Source of the DNA: Methylobacter sp.
Lineage (GTDB): Bacteria > Pseudomonadota > Gammaproteobacteria > Methylococcales > Methylomonadaceae
Reading direction: 5' to 3'
DNA length: 64,000 nucleotides
NCBI GenBank assembly: GCA_028716975.1
Contig: JAQUOU010000006.1
Location: forward strand, 1-64,000
Part shown: in pieces, positions 59,924 through 64,000 of the stretch
Position numbering within the stretch: position 1 is the first letter of the stretch
Layout: each line of letters opens with the position of its first letter
Program-made: the position numbers and the translations under genes
Notes under the pieces: model-generated
Told to the model about the DNA's origin: nothing
Database searches by the model: none
What the model saw: the letters and a program-made list of their open reading frames with translations, nothing else

Positions 59924-60787
59924 ATGTCAAGTGAATGTGGCAAATTATACGTGGTTGCAACGCCAATAGGTAATTTAGCCGATATTAGTTTTCGAGCGGT
60001 TGACATATTAAAACGAGTCGATTTGATTGCGGCGGAAGATACACGGCATGTAAAAATGCTCCTGCAGCACTACGGGATTACCAATAAACTGGTTGCATTG
60101 CATCAGCATAATGAAAACAAAGCGTCGGTTGGGTTGCTGGAAAAGTTGCGCGCAGGAAGATCTATAGCTCTGGTTTCAGATGCAGGAACGCCACTTTTAA
60201 GCGATCCCGGTATGCCTTTGGTCAAAACGGTCAAAGATGCCGGCATAGATGTGATTCCTATACCGGGAGCTTGTGCGCTGATTGCAGCGCTATCCGTGGC
60301 GGGATTGCCTGTGGCGCCATTTTCTTTTGAAGGTTTTTCGCCACGAGCTTCGTCGGCTCGAAGAGCATTTTTCAATGAAAAATTAATGTGCCCGACAACC
60401 TGGATATTTTATGAATCCAGTCATCGGATTCTGGCTTCATTAAAAGATATGGCTGATATACTTCCTCTTGAACGTCAGATTGTAATAGCCCGTGAACTAA
60501 CCAAGCTCCATGAAACTATTGTGAAAACCAGTTTGGGCAATGCGCTTGCCTTGGTAGAAACCCATGAAAACATGAGAAAAGGTGAGTTTGTCGTTATTGT
60601 TGAGGGAGCTGAGCTAGATAAAAAAGTACAACTCATCACCCCTGAACAGGAAAAAATACTGAGTGTGTTATTGAGTGAATGTTCAATTAAGACAGCGGTG
60701 TCCATGGCTGTTGAAATAACCGGCATTAGAAAGAAACTCTTATACCAAGCGGCATTGGGCCTCGGAAAAGAAAAACGCTTAACTTAG
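59924..60787 (+). CDS. rsmI: 16S rRNA 2'-O-ribose C1402 methyltransferase RsmI
   Basis: Adds a 2'-O-methyl group to C1402 in the decoding centre with SAM. 287 aa from ATG59924 (MSSECGKLYVVATPIGNLADISFRAVDIL). Signatures: AAEDTRHVKMLL, SDAGTPLLSDPG and IPIPGACALIAALSVAGLP (tetrapyrrole-methylase-like fold). An in-frame ATG at 59891 lies inside lpoA and lacks family similarity. The divergent lpoA next door is the common arrangement. Confidence 0.93.
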   Translation: MSSECGKLYVVATPIGNLADISFRAVDILKRVDLIAAEDTRHVKMLLQHYGITNKLVALHQHNENKASVGLLEKLRAGRSIALVSDAGTPLLSDPGMPLVKTVKDAGIDVIPIPGACALIAALSVAGLPVAPFSFEGFSPRASSARRAFFNEKLMCPTTWIFYESSHRILASLKDMADILPLERQIVIARELTKLHETIVKTSLGNALALVETHENMRKGEFVVIVEGAELDKKVQLITPEQEKILSVLLSECSIKTAVSMAVEITGIRKKLLYQAALGLGKEKRLT

Positions 60788-60824
60788 ACGTTACTATTTG
60801 ATTCAGCCACTCTTTGAAAATGTA

Positions 60825-60833
60825 TGGTAAACT
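60825..60833 (+). promoter_or_regulatory. Extended -10 promoter of the RNase P RNA
   Basis: TGGTAAACT is an extended -10 (TGn followed by TAAACT), 7 nt before the predicted 5' end at 60841. No good -35 stands at 16-18 bp. Confidence 0.5.
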
Positions 60834-60840
60834 ATTGCAT

Positions 60841-61190
60841 GAAAGAGTTGGCTGAACAGTCGCTGTTTTATTGTAAAATAAAATGGAGGAAAGTCCGGGC
60901 TCCGTTGGGCAGGGTGCCAGGTAATGCCTGGGGGGCGTGAGCCTACGGAAAGTGCCGCAGAAAATATACCGCCTGTCATTTGACAGGTAAGGGTGAAAAG
61001 GTGCGGTAAGAGCGCACCGCACAACTGGTAACAGGAGTGGCATGGTAAACCCCACCCGGAGCAAGATCAAATAGAGGAACAGACGCGTGGCCCGCGCGGT
61101 TCCTGGGTAGATTGCTTGAGCTGTAAGGTGACTTGCAGCCTAGATGAATGACTGTTCAAGACAGAACCCGGCTTATAGGCCAACTCTTTC
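60841..61190 (+). ncRNA. rnpB: RNase P RNA, bacterial type A
   Basis: Catalytic RNA that cuts tRNA 5' leaders. About 350 nt; the ends GAAAGAGTTGGC and GCCAACTCTTTC pair perfectly as P1. Conserved pieces are in order: GGAGGAAAGTCCGGGCT, the P8/P9 region, GGTAAACCCCACCCGGAGCAAG, GAGGAACAGA and ACAGAACCCGGCTTA. The end is set by P1 and may be a few nt longer. Confidence 0.95.
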
Positions 61191-61510
61191 TTTCCGCTTT
61201 TCCTCCCAAATATTTATATTTAGAATCATATTTCGTTATTATTTGATGCCTTTTATCAAAGGTATTTGAATTTTAAATAGCCATAAAATCTGTCAGGTGA
61301 ATAGTGCAGCATTATCCTTCTCTTTCTTCTTTTTGCCAGAAGAAAAGCCTGAACTTTTCTAACATACTTTTCTAAAGTAATCTATTAAAAATAATTATTA
61401 ACTTTTTGATAAATAATTATTTTTATTTTGTCAACCATAATCTGTTTTAACCTTTTTCCCCTTTAATTTAAACCGTTGTTAAAAAAGAAAGATTTAAAAT
61501 GAAATCACCC
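61191..61510. other. AT-rich intergenic region between rnpB and mraZ
   Basis: About 320 bp with runs of A and T and no convincing ORF or hairpin. The mraZ promoter begins at its right edge. Confidence 0.45.
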
Positions 61511-61539
61511 TTGACTAAGGGGTATTTGAAATCTATAGT
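61511..61539 (+). promoter_or_regulatory. Promoter of the mraZ division cluster
   Basis: TTGACT (61511-61516), 17-bp spacer, TATAGT (61534-61539). The MraZ operator repeats begin inside the -10 box, so MraZ binding would block RNA polymerase. Confidence 0.75.
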
Positions 61540-61586
61540 GAATCTCAGTGGTGAAAAGTGGTAAAAAATGGATTTTTAGGGGATTT
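61537..61586. promoter_or_regulatory. MraZ operator: 10-bp-periodic TGG repeats
   Basis: Five consecutive 10-bp units begin AGTGA, AGTGG, AGTGG, AATGG and TAGGG. MraZ is known to bind direct TGG-type repeats with this period at its own promoter, so autoregulation is expected. Confidence 0.7.
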
Positions 61587-61596
61587 GGAGTAGATT

Positions 61597-62061
61597 TTGT
61601 TTCGAGGCAGACGTTTAGTTAATCTGGATGATAAAGGGCGTCTTGCAATTCCCACTCGTTATAGGGATGAATTACAGGAATGCTGCGAAGGTCAAATGAT
61701 CGTTACCGTTACTGTAAATGAGCGCTGTATGGGGGAAAACGGTTGTTTATGGCTTTATCCACTTCCTGAATGGGAAAAACTTGAACACACCATTAGTAAA
61801 TTACCAACATTAAATAAAATGGCTGGCAAGCTGAGACGATTTGTTATTGGCAATGCGTCGGAATGCGAGATGGATGGCCAAGGTCGGTTGCTATTGCCCG
61901 AAAAGTTGAGAGTATTCGCAAAGTTAGAAAAAAAAGTTGAATTGGTCGGCCAGCTTAATAAGTTTGAAATCTGGAATGAAGAGGCATGGGCAGCAAAAGA
62001 AAATAATTGGCTGGATGGCGATAATGAAGGATTGGAAGAGCTAGGACCATTAACCTTTTAA
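61597..62061 (+). CDS. mraZ: MraZ, transcriptional repressor of the division cluster
   Basis: Ring-forming DNA-binding protein with two SpoVT/AbrB-like half-domains: MFRGRRLVNLDDKGRLAIPTRYRDEL at the start and ECEMDGQGRLLLPEKLR at 90-106, the DKGRL and DGQGRL motifs of the family. 154 aa. It starts with TTG61597, GGAG 8 nt upstream. It lies directly behind its predicted operator. Compared with E. coli there is a short insertion around residues 40-50 (MGENG). Confidence 0.95.
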   Translation: MFRGRRLVNLDDKGRLAIPTRYRDELQECCEGQMIVTVTVNERCMGENGCLWLYPLPEWEKLEHTISKLPTLNKMAGKLRRFVIGNASECEMDGQGRLLLPEKLRVFAKLEKKVELVGQLNKFEIWNEEAWAAKENNWLDGDNEGLEELGPLTF

Positions 62062-62076
62062 TACGGGAGATCTTTG

Positions 62077-63003
62077 ATGGAACATTTGCCCATTATGTTT
62101 GCAGAGGCACTACAACAGTTGGCTATCAAAAAGAACGGTGTGTATGTAGATTGCACCTTCGGCCGGGGCGGGCATAGTCGTGGAATTTTAAGTGAGTTAA
62201 ATGCATCGGGTCAATTACTGGCTTTTGACCGGGATTTAGATGCGATTAATTCTGAGTATGCACAATTATTCCTTAAAGACGGGCGGTGCATATTAAAACA
62301 GGGTTGTTTTTCCCAATTGCAAAGTCTGGTCGCAAACGAAGGGTTGGCTGACAAAGTAGACGGTATATTGATGGATTTGGGCGTCTCCTCACCGCAACTT
62401 GACAATCCTGAGCGAGGCTTTAGCTTTTTGCGAGATGGACCGTTAGATATGCGCATGGACGTTCATGCAGGTATTTCGGCAGAACAGTGGTTAGCTACTA
62501 TTGATGAGAAGAGCCTGGTTAAAGTTTTATTTGAGTATGGCGAAGAACGATTTGCACGGCGCATAGCCCGGGCTATTGTTGAAATCAGGTCAAAATCGCC
62601 TCTTACCACGACCAAACAATTAGCGAGCTTGATTGAAGAGGTAGTGCCGGTTCGAGAGAAGCACAAACATCCTGCAACGCGTACTTTCCAGGCAATACGC
62701 ATTAAAATTAATAGTGAACTAGATGAGTTGAAGGATGCTTTACAACAATCTGCCGGGGTTTTAAAACCGGGCGGACGACTGGTCGTCATTTCTTTTCATT
62801 CACTGGAAGATCGAATTGTGAAGCGCTTTATTAGAGATGAATCCGGGGCCAAATATAATCCTGGCAAGTTGCCCATTAAGGAAGTTGATATTGGTAAAGG
62901 CTTTTTTAAAAAAATAGGTAAGTCTTTAAAAGCTGGTAAGCAGGAAATAATTCAAAATCCAAGGGCGCGAAGCGCAATCATGCGAGTAACGGAGAAGATT
63001 TAA
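62077..63003 (+). CDS. rsmH: 16S rRNA C1402 N4-methyltransferase RsmH
   Basis: Methylates N4 of C1402, the same base treated by RsmI. 308 aa with HLPIMFAEALQQL, the SAM motif VDCTFGRGGHSRGIL, LLAFDRD, DGILMDLGVSSPQLDNPERGFSF and the C-terminal NPRARSAIMRVTEK. I use ATG62077 (GGGAGA upstream) rather than TTG62074. 15 nt after mraZ. Confidence 0.97.
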   Translation: MEHLPIMFAEALQQLAIKKNGVYVDCTFGRGGHSRGILSELNASGQLLAFDRDLDAINSEYAQLFLKDGRCILKQGCFSQLQSLVANEGLADKVDGILMDLGVSSPQLDNPERGFSFLRDGPLDMRMDVHAGISAEQWLATIDEKSLVKVLFEYGEERFARRIARAIVEIRSKSPLTTTKQLASLIEEVVPVREKHKHPATRTFQAIRIKINSELDELKDALQQSAGVLKPGGRLVVISFHSLEDRIVKRFIRDESGAKYNPGKLPIKEVDIGKGFFKKIGKSLKAGKQEIIQNPRARSAIMRVTEKI

Positions 63004-63276
63004 GTGCCGATAAACCGTTTCTTGACAGTGGCCGGACTGATGACGGTGCTTCTGATATCAGCATTGGCGGTCATTTATAGCAAATACTATTCGCGTTTGC
63101 TTTTTATTCAGATTCAGGAGCAGGAAAGAGCCCTGGATCAGTATGAGGTGGAATGGGGCCAATTACAATTGGAGCTAACCACATTAACTGAAGAGAATCG
63201 GGTAGAACTGGTGGCACGGAAAAGTTTGAAGCTGATAGTGCCGTTACGGGAAAAAATTATTTATATAAAACCGTAA
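63004..63276 (+). CDS. ftsL: Cell-division protein FtsL
   Basis: Bitopic division protein of the FtsQLB complex. 90 aa: short cytoplasmic start, one membrane helix at about 7-25 (TVAGLMTVLLISALAVIYS), then a coiled coil (LDQYEVEWGQLQLELTTLTEENRVE) and a VPLREKIIYIKP end. It starts with GTG directly after the rsmH stop. Confidence 0.9.
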   Translation: MPINRFLTVAGLMTVLLISALAVIYSKYYSRLLFIQIQEQERALDQYEVEWGQLQLELTTLTEENRVELVARKSLKLIVPLREKIIYIKP

Positions 63277-64000
63277 ATGTTAGATTTTCGTGACAATCCT
63301 AAAACAAGAAAATCGACTGGGGATTTTTCTGACAGAAGGAAATTCCTGATGATCTTTATGATGTCATGTATGGTCGTGCTGGTTGGCCGTGCTTTTGATT
63401 TACAGGTATTTAATAAACAGTTTCTCAAGGCTCAGGGTGATATGAGACATGTAGATGATATATCTGTTTCGGCATACCGGGGAATGATAAAAGACAGGAA
63501 TGGCGAGCCCTTGGCAATCAGCTCGCCGGTTCAATCCATTTGGGTGAATCCGCAGGAGCTGAAATGGGTTAACAAAGACAAGATCAAGCAAATAGAACAG
63601 CTACTGAATCTGCCGACCGGGAAAGTAACATCATTACTTAATGAAAGCTCACGCAAGCAGTTTGCATATATTGCACGCAGAGTTAATCCAGGCTTTGCCG
63701 ATCAAGTGAAGGCGTTAAAGCTTAAAGGCGTTTATTTCGAGCGCGAATTCAAGCGCTACTATCCTTCAGGCGGGGTTTCGGCACATTTAGTGGGTTTTAC
63801 CAACCTGGATGATATTGGCCAGGAAGGATTGGAATCGGGTTATGAAAAGATATTAAAAGGTATTCCAGGCAGCAAGCGAATCATCAGGGATGGACAACGC
63901 CAGATCATCGCCGATATTGAAAATATAAAAGAGCCTATTGCGGGAAAAAATCTGGAATTAAGTATTGATCAGCGCATCCAGTATCTGGCTTATCGGGAAT
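63277..64000 (+). CDS. ftsI: FtsI/PBP3, septal transpeptidase (cut by window end)
   Basis: Division-specific penicillin-binding protein that cross-links septal peptidoglycan. The first 241 codons are present: cytoplasmic start MLDFRDNPKTRKSTGDFSDRRK, a membrane helix at about 24-40 (LMIFMMSCMVVLVGRAF), then the non-catalytic pedestal with YRGMIKDRNGEPLAISSPV and VNPQELKWVN. The catalytic SxxK, SxN and KTG motifs lie beyond base 64000. ATG63277 directly follows the ftsL stop. Confidence 0.95.
   Translation, partial: MLDFRDNPKTRKSTGDFSDRRKFLMIFMMSCMVVLVGRAFDLQVFNKQFLKAQGDMRHVDDISVSAYRGMIKDRNGEPLAISSPVQSIWVNPQELKWVNKDKIKQIEQLLNLPTGKVTSLLNESSRKQFAYIARRVNPGFADQVKALKLKGVYFEREFKRYYPSGGVSAHLVGFTNLDDIGQEGLESGYEKILKGIPGSKRIIRDGQRQIIADIENIKEPIAGKNLELSIDQRIQYLAYRE

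Overview
The window reads as a gammaproteobacterial chromosome. The evidence is gene order: csrA followed by tRNA-Ser(GCT) and tRNA-Arg(ACG); glnA-ntrB-ntrC; tRNA-Tyr/Gly/Thr-tufB-tRNA-Trp-secE-nusG-rplKAJL-rpoBC; rpsLG-fusA-tufA running straight into the S10, spc and alpha ribosomal operons; the rsmI/lpoA-yraN-diaA cluster; and mraZ-rsmH-ftsL-ftsI. A methanotroph-like (Methylococcales) host is my guess only; nothing in the window proves it.

Layout. (1) 1-14153 is an accessory module. It has a tyrosine integrase with a short N-terminus, an AlpA-type regulator, a Toprim primase-like protein, a P-loop ATPase/helicase-like protein, a Toprim protein resembling the topoisomerase VI A subunit/Spo11, a TubC_N-domain Cys-rich protein and three proteins of unknown function. 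It ends in a Type III-like restriction-modification locus in the unusual order Res-Fic-Mod. The left edge lies outside the window. (2) 14335-14930 is a leftward csrA-tRNA-Ser-tRNA-Arg-tRNA-Asn unit ending in an intrinsic terminator. (3) 15412-21647 is a nitrogen-control block: ntrC, ntrB and glnA leftward, and a divergent beta-barrel porin with a near-consensus sigma-54 promoter. Two NtrC-like sites lie in the shared intergenic region. (4) 21800-23540 is a graveyard of transposase remnants, including a deleted IS21-family element with both ends still visible. (5) 23719-55254 is the main translation/transcription block, with two almost identical tuf genes. (6) 55613-61190 holds nadC, a flavin-reductase-like gene, diaA/yraN/lpoA leftward, rsmI and the RNase P RNA. 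(7) 61511-64000 starts the division/cell-wall cluster behind a promoter overlapped by a 10-bp-periodic MraZ operator; ftsI is cut by the window end.

How the parts work together. The right two-thirds is housekeeping: RNA polymerase, nearly all genes of the large ribosomal clusters, elongation factors, Sec translocon parts and four tRNAs. NtrB/NtrC, glutamine synthetase and the sigma-54 porin suggest a nitrogen-responsive regulon. The left module combines integration, replication-like functions and host defence. The least explained parts are the Fic protein inside the restriction-modification operon, the TopoVIA-like protein with no B subunit beside it, and the 21-bp perfect palindrome that contains the -10 box of the rpsL promoter.
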